Assembly: GCA_018389105.1 (NCBI GenBank)
Contig: JACATO010002187.1
Coordinates: 708,001-772,000 of the forward strand
Source: Nautilus pompilius
Taxonomy: Eukaryota; Mollusca; Cephalopoda; Nautilida; Nautilidae
Direction: 5' to 3'
Length of the DNA stretch: 64,000 nt
Under the pieces are notes generated by a model. It ran no database searches and had not been told where the DNA came from. It saw nothing but the letters and a program-made list of their open reading frames with translations. The translations under genes were made by a program, and so were the position numbers. Positions 38,168 to 49,529 of the stretch are shown here, in pieces. How positions within the stretch are numbered: position 1 is the stretch's first letter; the number at the start of each line of letters is the position of its first letter.

Positions 38168-38286
38168 ATGAGGAGCTACGAAAGCTGCAGCCAGGGTTGT
38201 ATAGGCAGAACCCTAATTGCACTTATTGGTGCCGCTGGGCTGTGGAGAAAATCTGTGAGTGGGAGTCTTTTGATGAAAATATGTGA
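38168..38286 (+). CDS. Exon 6, candidate terminal exon of the coiled-coil gene
   Basis: The acceptor is a long pyrimidine tract ending ccctcctttag. The leading AT joins the G left by exon 5 to give Asp, then EELRKLQPGLYRQNP, a Cys/Trp-rich patch NCTYWCRWAVEKI, and CEWESFDENM before TGA at 38284. An AATAAA at 38495-38500 follows about 210 bases later, so this can be the last exon (protein about 158 residues). Alternatively a consensus-like donor (ATCT|gtgagt at 38255) splices it onward in phase 1, which would fit the candidate microexon at 54214. Both cannot hold in one transcript. Two Cys and two Trp in nine residues suggest a compact structural element rather than coiled coil. Confidence 0.65.
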
Positions 38287-38494
38287 AAGTGTCTTTAAAA
38301 AGAAACTGAAGTGGTGGTTTACATGGACCTTTTAATGACTGGGTTATTTCCACTGCTTAACGTTTAACATGGCGCCCAGCGCATTACTTGGCACATTCTG
38401 TTCCAGTATGCAAATTCCATGGAGGGTCACAGGCACCCGCACTGGTGGTTGAAGATGGATATTTTGTTGAAAACATTTGTGACAAAAGTTTGAA

Positions 38495-38500
38495 AATAAA
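38495..38500 (+). terminator. AATAAA polyadenylation signal candidate
   Basis: A consensus AATAAA about 210 bases past the stop codon in exon 6, followed by a T-rich tract. It supports exon 6 as a possible last exon. The hexamer is common in AT-rich DNA, so this alone proves little. Confidence 0.35.
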
Positions 38501-39092
38501 CTTTTTTCTTTGTTTTTTTTTAATACATCTAAGGAGATTTTTCTGCCAGTCATGTGACCTGTTCATTTCATTGATGATTTTACAATACTGGCCTCCTAGA
38601 ATGTCGGTATTGTACTAGGTTGGAGTGGTGCTCAACAAATGGCCTAAAACACATTCACCATGTGGAAATAGGCCTTTAAAAGAATAACTGTCAACTTACT
38701 GACAAAACTGAGCCTTCCCCTGACTCTCTGTACATGAGGCTGTAAGATAACCTCTCTGTACTCCTAGTTAATTTCTGTTAAGGGTTTGCCTTTGTATGAA
38801 AGTAATACTTGGGTCGTTCCTTTTAGAGCAGCAGCCAGGAAGGTCCACCTTAATGAGTTGGTGGTTTTCATCTTTTCTTCGGTCACCCCCATTGACTTCT
38901 AATTGTCCTGTAGACAGATTTCAGCTTCTGTACCTTTAATGGTGTGCTTTGTGAATCATGATGCAATGGGTCTGTCTCTCTTCATTGGTCTTTGCACGTG
39001 TCACAGATTTTATAAAATTTCTAGCTGTTATTGCGGAGGGAAAGTTTTCTTAAAACAAATTTTTAAGCAGCTAACTTTTTTTTTGAAATTAG

Positions 39093-39152
39093 AAGGTCCA
39101 GAAACCTTTCCTGGCTACCACTGCCTGCTGGACAAAGCACATGTTAGCATTG
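39093..39152 (+). other. Exon candidate (60 nt)
   Basis: The acceptor is taactttttttttgaaattag and the donor is TTG|gtatgt. Two frames are open: KVQKPFLATTACWTKHMLAL in phase 0, or GPETFPGYHCLLDKAHVSI in phase 1. The phase-1 reading could follow exon 5 (G|AA, Glu) but not exon 6, because T|AA makes a stop. It might therefore be an alternative to exon 6. Confidence 0.3.
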
Positions 39153-39763
39153 GTATGTAGGCACGGCCTGCTTATTTGTATTGAATAAGTTGATTTGTTT
39201 TAAAATGAACAACTGTGTGGTTAATAAAAACTCCAAAAAAAAAAAAAATCGATTGAACATCATTAAAAACTAGAGAACAAATGATACAGTAACCGAATTG
39301 AAAAAATAAAACAAACAAACAAAAAGTAGCCTGATTTGGTTGATTCCATTTAGATCTATATAAATGCCAGATAACCAGGCCTGAATGTGACTGTATGATT
39401 AGTGGCCTGGGCTGGTGTGGGGAGGGGGGGAGTTTGAATAGGAATTGAGTTTAATAGGCAGGCAGGCAGTGTGGTGCGTTGGTTGAGTACCTACAACACC
39501 TCATCTGTTTGATAGCTGTGGTGATTACTGTAAGGCAGCCAGGTTATAAAGGCCTGACCACTGTCCATCCAGCCAGCAGCCAGTGTTCTGCCCTCTGACC
39601 AAACAGCAGTGAGTTCCTGGGGGGGACAGCAGCAAGGAGGGGCCAGAGCCAGACAGTGCTTGGGATGAGCAGATGTTATCTGGCAGATCTGTGTAATCAT
39701 CTCTCTCTATCTGTCTCTCTCTCTCTCTCTCTGAGACCCAGCAACAGGTGTTTGAACTTTCAG

Positions 39764-39818
39764 GATGTGCATGTCAAGTTTGCTCACTGTGGGGAAGCTC
39801 CAGAAGTATTTGTACAAG
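39764..39818 (+). other. Exon candidate (55 nt, or 77 nt from 39742)
   Basis: A CT-rich tract precedes two possible AG acceptors (39740-39741 and 39762-39763), and a donor AAG|gtaggc follows. All three frames are open over the 55 bases, for example DVHVKFAHCGEAPEVFVQ or MCMSSLLTVGKLQKYLYK, so I cannot choose one. It may be an exon or simply sequence beside a microsatellite. Confidence 0.25.
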
Positions 39819-40384
39819 GTAGGCCAGTATGTTGGTGTCCATGTTAGGATAGAGATAGTGGTAATTAGCTCGCTGTCAGTTGGTGCTCAGGCCACTGTAG
39901 CACGTACCACTGTCATTTTCAGTAAGGCACAGCTGCGGTAGTTTTTCACTGTGCTGCTTATTTACTTACTTCTGCGAGAACTTGTCATGGCATTCCATGG
40001 GGACGACGGTGGTACATCTCTGTCTCTCTTGTACTGACGTCGTCTCTCTCTATAAACTGCGTTTCCTTAGACCCCATTTTTTTTATAATGATTCGCCTGA
40101 AAATGACCAAATTAAACACTGCCATCACCATCAGAAAGAACTGTACGATACATTGTATATAAAGTTTTGATGTTTATAGTGTTTTTTTTCTTCCCTAGTC
40201 CCTTTACCACCCCCTTGAATTCTCTCATTTTATAGCAAAAAAATTAATTAAAGCTGAAAGAAAATTTTGAAGTTTTATCTGTAATTAATTTTTTTTTTCA
40301 GGTTCCCAGTTTTAAAAAAAAAAAATTAATTTTTTTACAATTGTTTTATGGAAACTTCAAAAGATTTTGAATTTTCTTGCCTAC

Positions 40385-41050
40385 CTCGGTCCGTTTGTTT
40401 AGCAGAGGGAGAACGAGTGAGCCGACCACCCGCTCCGCTCCAGGCTTTGAACACTTGCCAGTTACCCTTAGCTTAGTTTAACGGAACCCGTAGCGTTTAG
40501 CTGTGTTTGTCAAAAGTTGCTCTGTGTCGGGCTTCTCAAAGAATGGGTAATCCCTCCTGTTAAGTTTTTGTTTTAGTTGTTTAAGAAACCTTAGTCTGTC
40601 AGCTTTAAACTGTAAGTATTAGCCGACTAACCCCTCAACAGAATACAAATGAAGGATAAAGAGTTTGAACAAATTTTTTGGCGGCCGACTGAACACTCGT
40701 TACTTTTCCTTACTCTGTTGTTCATTCGTTCTTCCCTTTCAATTAAAAAAAAAAAAAACAATAATTAAATAAACTTTTCTTTTAAAATTAACAACCCAGT
40801 TTATTTTTCTTTTTCCTAAACTGCCTTTAAAATTTTTGGTCAGTGGCGAATAAGAGATCGGGGTGAGGAGAGACATTCCAATGTATCCCGGCTGGAATAG
40901 CATCACTAATGGCTTAGCAAGCTAAGCAACAGTGGTAGTGCGGATAATGCGAATGGGTCCTAGGGTGCGAGACAGAAACTATTTGTTTTATTTTCCCCCT
41001 AACCTAATAGCCAACGAATACATCGTTAATCAGTTAGTTTTGTCATGTCT
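40385..41050. promoter_or_regulatory. CpG island-like region
   Basis: More than twenty CpGs lie in about 660 bases, including dense clusters at 40,386-40,500 (CTCGGTCCG, GAGCCGACCACCCGCTCCGC) and 40,845-40,970. The surrounding kilobases have very few. No long open frame exists here and no tRNA or rRNA fold is apparent. In a methylated animal genome such preserved CpG usually marks a promoter or a recent insertion. I cannot tell which, nor the strand. Confidence 0.4.
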
Positions 41051-44000
41051 AATCTAGAGTCTGCTAATCTGCATTTTCCTGTTTGGCAGTAACCTGTGTT
41101 ACTATTCACGTTAGTGCATGACAACTTCATCTTTATATATTCAAGTGATTGATTACTTCAGTTCTTTTCTCTTTTAAATGAAATCTAACTTTCCAAGATT
41201 TAGATTTATATAAATCCAAGCATAGTCAGATCATCTTGAGACTGCAGCCTAACTGATTGTGCATTAAGTAGTTGGAAGGGATGATTACTACTACTATATA
41301 TATATATATTTTTTTCCCTTCACATTTTAAAGTTGCCGTGAAACACAAATATTTAAATATAATATTTTCATGACAGTGGACTGGACGTTAGTTGTTGCTA
41401 TTTATTCTTAAATAGATATCAGTTCAAAAAAGTGGTGTTGATTTGGAAAAAAAAAATGAAGTTGACAGAAAAGAAAAAAAGAAAAAACATGAGTAAATAG
41501 CAGACATTCATCTTTGATGATGAGAAATAGGTTTTCTAGATATCAGCTTTAATTCCTTGAAGCAGTTTTTATTATGGGGGGGGCTCTGTGGTGCATTGAT
41601 GGTGTATATGAATTAGGAAAAAACTACACATTTTGATGCAGCTGAGTGCTATGTCCTGTAATGAGAGAATTTCTTGGAAACCCTAAGCAGTTCATAACCT
41701 TTAAAGCAGGATTTGGTTACATTTATGAGAGAATTGGAGTATAAAAGGTTAAATGTGTCCTTAAAACGTAAGGTAAAATGGCTGGAACATCTGCCATATT
41801 GTATTCTGCCTAACTGAAGAAATGCTACTTTGGATTAAACAGTTAAAACTAAAGGAAAACGCAATAAGTGGGCTATTTTGGGAGTTAATACCAAAAATAA
41901 CAAAACAAGTTAATTACATCTGAAAAGAAAAGAAAAAAAAAAAACAATTGGTGCCACATTCTGAAAATAAGTAAGAAATTTACTGGGCATATTAACTCAT
42001 GATGATGATGAAGCTGGTATTAGAAATAAAATGCTCTATTAAGATCAGACATATCTAGGAAGTTTAGTATGATCTGGTCAACCATTTTCACCAAGTTATC
42101 CCTGTGGTACCACCACCATGCTAACCTTAATTGGCGGTGATGTTTACACTTTGTAACCACCTCTGTGTTTCTTTTTGTTTTGTTTTTAATCATTTAAGTA
42201 CTCAAAGATGAGGTTATGATTTTGGATTATTTATTTATGGTTTGGACAAGTAGTTGATTACCATAAAATAGCAAATTATATAAGCCACTCCCCTGCTTTA
42301 AAGCTGCTCTGTATAAGAAAATAAATAGCAGCAAAACTTTTTCTCTGCCATTCACTTAGGGCTTTTGTTGTTGTTGTTTTTGCCTCATCAGTAATCAGAA
42401 TTCAGTTATTAGCCAACCCATTTATTACCTGGGCAGTTTAACATTAAACAAAAAGTTGTCGCTGGAATATGCTTCCTCATGCATTTCATATGGGGAAGGG
42501 TTAAAACAGGTAGATGGACTAGAGACTGATGTTACGAGGATGCTGTCAGAGAGAGAGAATGCTCAGTTAAAGAACAATCAGCTGTTGTATGGCAGGTAGG
42601 CAGATGGAGAGGAGAAGAAACACCCTCGCAGAATTTCCTCAGCTTTTTGCACTGCATTGTGGGAATGGTTGCTTAATTTTTAGTAGATAGAAATTTTGAC
42701 CTGTTCTCTAAAGGTGGCTGTTTCAAGGGGTTCACTTCAGAATTAGAATCATTGGGTTTTCTTTAAATTTCCAAAGTTTACTTTAAAGAAAGTAGCAACT
42801 TAGCACAAATTCAAAGTTGGAATAATTAGACTAGCCATTAATCTTGTCGTCTTAGTTTGATGTTTTGTTTAAAAGGAGACCTTCAGACAATGTGCATCCT
42901 GAGATCATTGCTTCAGTGGCTGGCTTAGATCTCATTCCTGAGCATTGATGAACGAGGTCACTTGGTTGTAAGCTCTGTCTGTTTGTTTTGACTTATTTAC
43001 ACCCCCTCCCCTGGTATTGACATTGGAATCAACATTCACAACTAGAAAATGTCACCATCCAACACTGGCAAACACTGACATTAATCCTGTGGAGATTCCT
43101 TTAAACTTAAAGTATTATTTCTTTTCTTTTTCTTCGGTATTAAAAGTAAATTTTCAGGAGAGATGGAGAAATTCAGAGTTAAATTTCCGTGCTAACAAAC
43201 AGCAGTAGCAAGTCAATCAGCACAAAAATGAGAACACTGTATAATTATTTATTTAAATGTGTATAATACGTTAATTCCAGATGACCAACTTTCTGTATAC
43301 AAGCCATACATATATGCTAAATAGCAGAGTGAAGTGTTACAGCCAGAATTAATTCAAGACATTCCATAAATATTGACTCAATTATGTATGCTTTTTGACC
43401 TTCAAAAGCGTCTCTTTTGTAGGATCTGAATATATAGATGACAAGTGTAATGTATCTTGCTGTCTATTTTTTATTACTTTTTTTGTAACTACTGCTCTCC
43501 TAATTCTTTTAAGTCAGGGTAGTGGCTGTCATTAGGGTGGATTATGACACACACAATCAGTATGTTTTATATTTAAATATTCTACAAGGATGACAACGAG
43601 AAATATCGAGAAAACAAAATTAAACTGTCAGCTTTCATTTTCAGGAAAGAAATACTGTTGTTATATTTAACAAGAAAAACGAGAAGTAAATGTCTTTTTG
43701 GCCGTTATAATTACACCTGATCTGTGAAAGCATGCATGCCATATGGTCTGTAAATGAATTAGTGTTTTGTGCATGCAAATTGTTGGTAAGACTACAACCA
43801 AGCTGTAAAGATGTTCTTTCTGGAAATTATTTTTGGAATAAATGTTTCATATATTCAAATTTGTTCCATTTAGTAATAACTGCGTTCTTACTGTTTACTT
43901 GGCAAAAAAGATTGCTGTGTACTCATAAGCTGATTTATTTAAAAAAGGATAAAAACTTCTGAATGTTTTTTTTTTTTTTTTCTTTCAATCCTACAAGGCA

Positions 44001-44489
44001 ATTAACTCTTAACTAACTTAGGAAATACCTCGACACCTTTCTGATTGGTGCATTCATTGATTCCTACCAGAAATGCAAACTGAATTTCTTAGAAAAGACC
44101 GGCCGTGTGAAAATTATAGATCTAGTCAGCTTTTATATATTTATTGCATTTTCTTGCTTCATTATGTCCTTCAATCATTTGGGGTGTTTTCACAAATGGC
44201 TGATTAAAGTTCTCAACTACTTATTACTTTCCTTTTAATTACAATGATTAAATTACAGGTAAGAATTTTACTTTCTATTTATTATTATTATTATTTATTT
44301 TTCGTCGTCGTTTATATGTGCTGTCAAAATAGTTAAATTTGAAATTTAAAATTTTTGCTTTTCAGTTTTAATTGTTGTGGGTGTATTGTGTATTATTAGC
44401 TAAATGCTAAACTAAATCAGAGAAATTGAATGTTGTTTTGCATTTGCATGCAGGTATTGTTCTCAATTTGTCTTCCACTAATTCTTATA

Positions 44490-45018
44490 CAGGTTGAGAA
44501 TCCCTTATCTGAAATTCTGTAAACCGAAAAGCTCCAAAATCTGAAATATTTTTGGAGTACCTTCAGCGGAAAATTCCAGAAGGTTCCTGGGTGATGTGCA
44601 GGTCCTGACACGCTTGGCCTACACACATTACTCACCGTAATTTTTGTGCTTTTTCATTTTTGTTGGTGTGAATATACTTTGAAAATGTCGAAAAGGCCTG
44701 CAAATACCCCAACGGTACCGGTAGGCCTACTGTAGTGATAGCTTACCTTTCTGATGGTTAAATGTACATATTTTTCTTATGGTTTCATGCACAAAATGAT
44801 TTTAAAATATTGCATAAAACTACCTGAAGGTTATATGTATCCATATACAGTTATAATGTTATAAATGAACTTGTGCCCAGTCCCCACTGCCCAGTCCCCA
44901 CTGCCCAGTGGGTTAGCTACTAAATTATGCCGGTATATCTATATTCCAAAATGCAAAAAATTCTGGAATTTGAAATGCATTTGGCCTCAAGGATTTTGGA
45001 TAAGGGATTCTCAACCTG
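44490..45018. mobile_element. Second Tigger/pogo-like MITE (529 bp)
   Basis: The termini CAGGTTGAGAATCCCTTATC and its reverse complement differ by at most a base over about 20 bp, and TA flanks both sides. Subterminal sequence repeats the theme CCGAAAAGCTCCAAAATCTG against CCAGAATTT-type blocks, as in mammalian Tigger-derived MITEs whose ends read 'caggttgagtatccctta'. The interior is non-coding and contains a short tandem repeat (CCCAGTCCCCACTG, two and a half copies, 44875-44912). Confidence 0.85.
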
Positions 45019-46392
45019 TACAAAGATAAAAATACAATGGCAATCACTCATCAAATTGATGGAAATGATGGCAAGCCATTGGAACATTCTGATTTTACAA
45101 GAATAAAAGACCACATTGTTTGCTAAGTGGGTAGAAGTAAAATTAACTAGAGATAGACATGGCTTTAGCTTTGAATTGGTGTGAAGGTGATTTGGAATTT
45201 TTGAGTGTGCAAAATTCTCTGTTTTGTTCATTTATTACTATTTATTGGGCTTGGATTGATTTATCTTATCTTATCTTTTTCTCCAGCTTCACTTTTGTAG
45301 GAAAACTATTTTCTATTCTTTATTTAGATGACAGCAAACAAGTTCTTTGTGAACCTGACTAATTGTTAAGATGCAGTAACAGCATGCAGTTAACTCTTTG
45401 CCCACCTGCACACCAAGTTTTAGTGCAGTTTGAGAATTAAAGCTCAAACATGCCATTACTATATAGCTAATTTTTTTCAAATGGAACTTCTCTTTACTGC
45501 ATGGGTCTTAGTGGTTCTTTTGTTGCTCCGAATAGTGTAGTTGGATTATGGCTTCTTTGATTCCCTTATAGAGAAATTTAGATAATTATTGAACAAACCT
45601 TATCAAGAAAATGCCACTCTTTTTGTAAAACCAATATTATTTCTGTACACTATTTTAATGAATTCATTCTTATAGAAGAGTGAAATACAATTATAACTGC
45701 ATTTGTATTGTATAATATTATAAAAGAACAGCTATTTTATGCATGTATTTTTTTTATATTACACTAACTGGCCTGCAAGTTATTTTGTATAGCTGTTTGG
45801 ATATTTCAGAATGTTTTCTGTTTGCTATTGTGAATTGGATTTAGTTATTACAAGACACTAAATAGCCATTCTGACTTGGACAAGGAAGTCTCCCAGGGAA
45901 AAAATATATATGTTATTGGTTTAATATTTTAATTGGTTTACATTGTTACTACTAACATCTGTTACCTGTAATTCATTTAATTTAATTGCATTTACATTAC
46001 TAGAAGTTTTCCAGTAATGAGCATTCTTTATAGTTTAGCTAATTTTATGGTTACAGCCTTCTAACTGTAGATAATAAAAAGAATTTATTACTTTCCACAT
46101 TCACAAAACCTTAATTATTTTTCAAGTTTTCTATTGGATCTCCCTTCAGGTCTAACAAACCCTTTGTGTATTCTAAATTCTTAAAATCCAGAAACATACT
46201 AGTGAATCATTTCAGTTGTTTTTTTCTTTTTAAATATGGAATCTATTCCGGCACAGAATATTCAAGATGTTATCAGATTAGGAGCTTATAGAACTAACAT
46301 TTTTTTAGGCTTTATGTCTGATGAGTTATTACTACGAAGACGGAAACTTGACAACAACAACCTGCTACAAACCTTCAGAGAGTCTTTTTTAA

Positions 46393-46443
46393 ATATATAT
46401 ATATATATATATATGAGAGTCAGTGAGTGAGAGAGAGAGAGAG
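46393..46443. repeat. (TA)n and (GA)n compound microsatellite
   Basis: A TA run at about 46393-46414 followed by a GA run to 46443, with a 12-base spacer. Confidence 0.9.
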
Positions 46444-46473
46444 AATATGTCCATTTATTTGCAAAACATTTTT

Positions 46474-46560
46474 ACTAGAGACATTTAAATGAAACATGTC
46501 CGGATATCATTACCAGCATTGCTATGTCTATGTATATTTTTATTTGAAAATTTCTAGCAT
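46474..46560. repeat. Palindromic mini-element, copy 5
   Basis: The left arm ACTAGAGACATTTAAATGAA (then ACATG) and centre GGATATCATTACCAGCATTG are clear. The right arm is degraded to ATTTGAAAATTTCTAG. It shares its centre with copy 4 and, less closely, copy 6. Confidence 0.6.
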
Positions 46561-48028
46561 CTTACTAACTTCTGCTGTTACCCGAATGTAATCATCTCCA
46601 CTGTTGGATGCCTTATTTTCCTAAACTTAGTGTGTAGTACTAGATTAAAAGCAAGCTTTGCTCAAAATTATAGTGAGGGCAGAATATTTTAATTGCAGAA
46701 CAATGCATGTCATGATGAACAAAAGAAGCTACAAGATTATGGAAAATGTCTTCAAAAGTTAAAAATTTGTTAACAAACTTGACATGTTAGAAAAACCACC
46801 ACCTAGCTCATTTCCTGTCTGTCTCCTTGTAACACTAAAGTCAGAGCACCATGTCTTTTATAAGATCTGCTGGGGCGGAGAAGAAAATGTCTGTCAGCTT
46901 GATTTCTGACTAGTTCACACTGTCACTACCATCAAGTATTGCTGGTAATTTTGTTTTTCTGATACTTGGTCAATTAATAGTTTTGGTCCCTAGTATTTTT
47001 AGCAATATTATTTTAGTTTAAAAATGTAATGGCTGTCTCCACACGCACGCACGCACGATAGATAGATAGGACCCTTATTTCTAAAAACTCTGGAATCTTT
47101 TCTGAAATGAACTTTCTTCACATCTATGATTTTGTATTAACAATCAGGACCTTTTCTGAAACTTTTTAACTGAGAATTTTCTGGCTTGGTCTTGGAATAA
47201 TTAAAAAATTTTAAAGCATTAAGTTCAATTTTTCAATTTACTTACCAGCCTAATAAATTATTCAGGCTTATCTGAAACTTATATAGTTTTTTGGGTGTTA
47301 ACTCTTGTATAAAGTTTGATATTATTTGAAAACTTAAGTGATACTTGTGCCATGCATATTACGGTAGATGAGATAGTCAAGGTTAGGGTTTGAATTTGGC
47401 TGTTTAGTGAACCTGCCTTCATGACATGGCTTTGTCTAGTTTTCCTTTCCTAGTCAGCTGCATGGAGACCATCTGGTGCACCAGTTTTCTTTCAAATGGA
47501 AAACCAAGTGCTTTAGTAGAGATTTCCCAGCTGTAGTTGACAGCACCAGAGTCCCCTTGTGGTGAAGCGTCAACCCTTTCTAGGGGACAATCAGTACTAC
47601 TACCTTCCTTTGCCAGAGTTGTCTACCAAGTAAGTGACTGAACTGAACCCTGTGGGACACAACTGCTTTTATTTTTTATATGAAGGCAGCAAGCACCCTG
47701 TTTAGGACTGTGTGTTGTCCAGCACAAACACCCATTCTCTGAACTTGTACTATTGGGCTTTTAGATGGAGCTTTATTGAAAGTCTCACCGAAGTTCATTT
47801 ACGTGACATTCACCTGAAATCAAACTGGAACCAGCGAAGTTAAATCATCTTTCAGTATGAATCTCAGCTTTATTGGATTTCATTCCAGTTTGTAATCCTA
47901 CTTTCTGCTGAGACTAGCCATTAAGCTGTTCTTTCCATGTTGGCTTAATAACTGGTATGTTGTTATTTTCTTCATTAGAAAAGTAGTTATTTAAAATTTT
48001 TGAATATTCTGCAGCATGAATTTCAATA

Positions 48029-48104
48029 TACTAGAAGAAATCTGGCTGAAATAATGTATCACTGGAATGGCATCTGGCTGGGTTTCAGTTGAACATCCCT
48101 AGAT
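48029..48104. repeat. Palindromic mini-element, copy 6
   Basis: The right arm GGGTTTCAGTTGAACATCCC, ending TAG, is well kept. The left arm (ATACTAGAAGAAATCTGGCT) has lost about ten bases. The centre is TATCACTGGAATGGCATC. Confidence 0.65.
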
Positions 48105-48464
48105 TTTCAATATTGAATTTTGTTTTTTTATTCTTTGAATTAGTAAGTCAATAAAATATTTGCAATCAGTTTTGTTGTTACTAGCAAACTTTCTTTCAAA
48201 GTTTTACGTTTTAAATTTCTTTAGATTAATATTTTTAATGTTTTTATGTGAGAGCCAGTCAGTTTCAATATTAAATAATTTTTCTCTTTTATATAATGTA
48301 AAAAAAACAAAAAAAAACCTTTTTTATTTGTGATGCTTAATATCTCAAGTTGTCTTCGTTGGTTTATGGCTGCGGAACAAGCTGCTGACAGCCCTTAGTC
48401 AGTATTGATCAGCTTGTCTACCATTGGCCATTAACAATATTCAGATCCAAAACTTGTCACCATT

Positions 48465-48496
<32 letters not shown>

Positions 48497-48542
48497 TTGA
48501 ATACTGATATTTCTGAATTAAAAAATTTATATCTATTCTTAG

Positions 48543-48730
48543 ATGACCATGGCTCCAATACCACTGACCACAAATATCACCCTAAGAGATCAAGCATTCA
48601 GCAGTTCCATGGCCTTTTCTGATTTGCTTGTTTGTTTCCATCTGACAACATCAAGTGTGGAACATAAAATGATGCCTGCTATTATGTCAGATTCGTGCTG
48701 GCTATGGATAATCTTGGTATTATTAAATAC
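48543..48730 (+). other. Exon candidate (188 nt)
   Basis: The acceptor is ...atatctattcttag and the donor is AAATAC|gtaagt. One frame (MTMAPIPLTTNITLRDQAFS...) is open throughout and ends in phase 2, which would fit the exon candidate at 51412. A second frame reads DDHGSNTTDHKYHPKRSSIQ, then QFHGLF and a stop, and looks more like a normal protein C-terminus. Because the two readings conflict, this stays a candidate. A CT microsatellite lies just upstream (48465-48491). Confidence 0.3.
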
Positions 48731-49529
48731 GTAAGTCTCAACTAGGGAAAGAGGGAAACAATGTGACCAGTTTAAAATGTTTATTGAGGAAATTACACTT
48801 GCTTACTGTTGACTTTTGACAGGACAAATGTCTGATTCTATCTAACTAAAAATTTTAACCAACTAAAGATATTTTTAATTTAATAAATGAAATATTATAG
48901 CAGTGAAATTTAAAAAAAAAAACAAAACAAAGGAACCCTGGTAAACTAAAAAAAATGTGAATATTCTAGTATTTTTCCAGAACTCCGAAAAATCCAGCTG
49001 CTGCCAGGTTGGTGATGTAGTTTGTGATTCAGTCAGATTTTACTGTTTCCTTCCTATCTAGGACAGGGAGGTGCGTTTTATAATTGCTTGATGAATAGAT
49101 TGTCTGTAACTTTTAGCTTTCCAGATGTTGTACCTGCACCTAGGCACTGGCAGTAGCTGCTTCCAGGAAACCACAGTGGGATGATAAGAAATTAAACATT
49201 TTTGCAACAATTTCTCTGGAAACTTTTAGCTTTGAATAAACTGGTTAGTATTTGTATTCTCGGAAACTCCAGGGAAAATCTGATTTTGTTGGTTTATTTA
49301 TCATGTAGCTGTATACCCGAACAATAGCCAAAAAAGACCTCCAAACACATGCAAACTATTTTGTTACAGCCTGGCAGATAACACTGGAGACATTTGTGAA
49401 ATCTTGGGGAGGGATTTCTCTATTGTGTTTCAGTGCAAACATAGATTGTTGAATTACTGGTAGTATACATGGTTAAGACTTCACATACATCTGCTAGATG
49501 AATCTGGTATTAGACACCAATTGCCTAAC

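Noticed and set aside
47400..47960. Possible reverse-transcriptase piece SSCVPQGSV on the minus strand
   Set aside because: The single motif is isolated; flanking frames show no catalytic YxDD block or other landmark.
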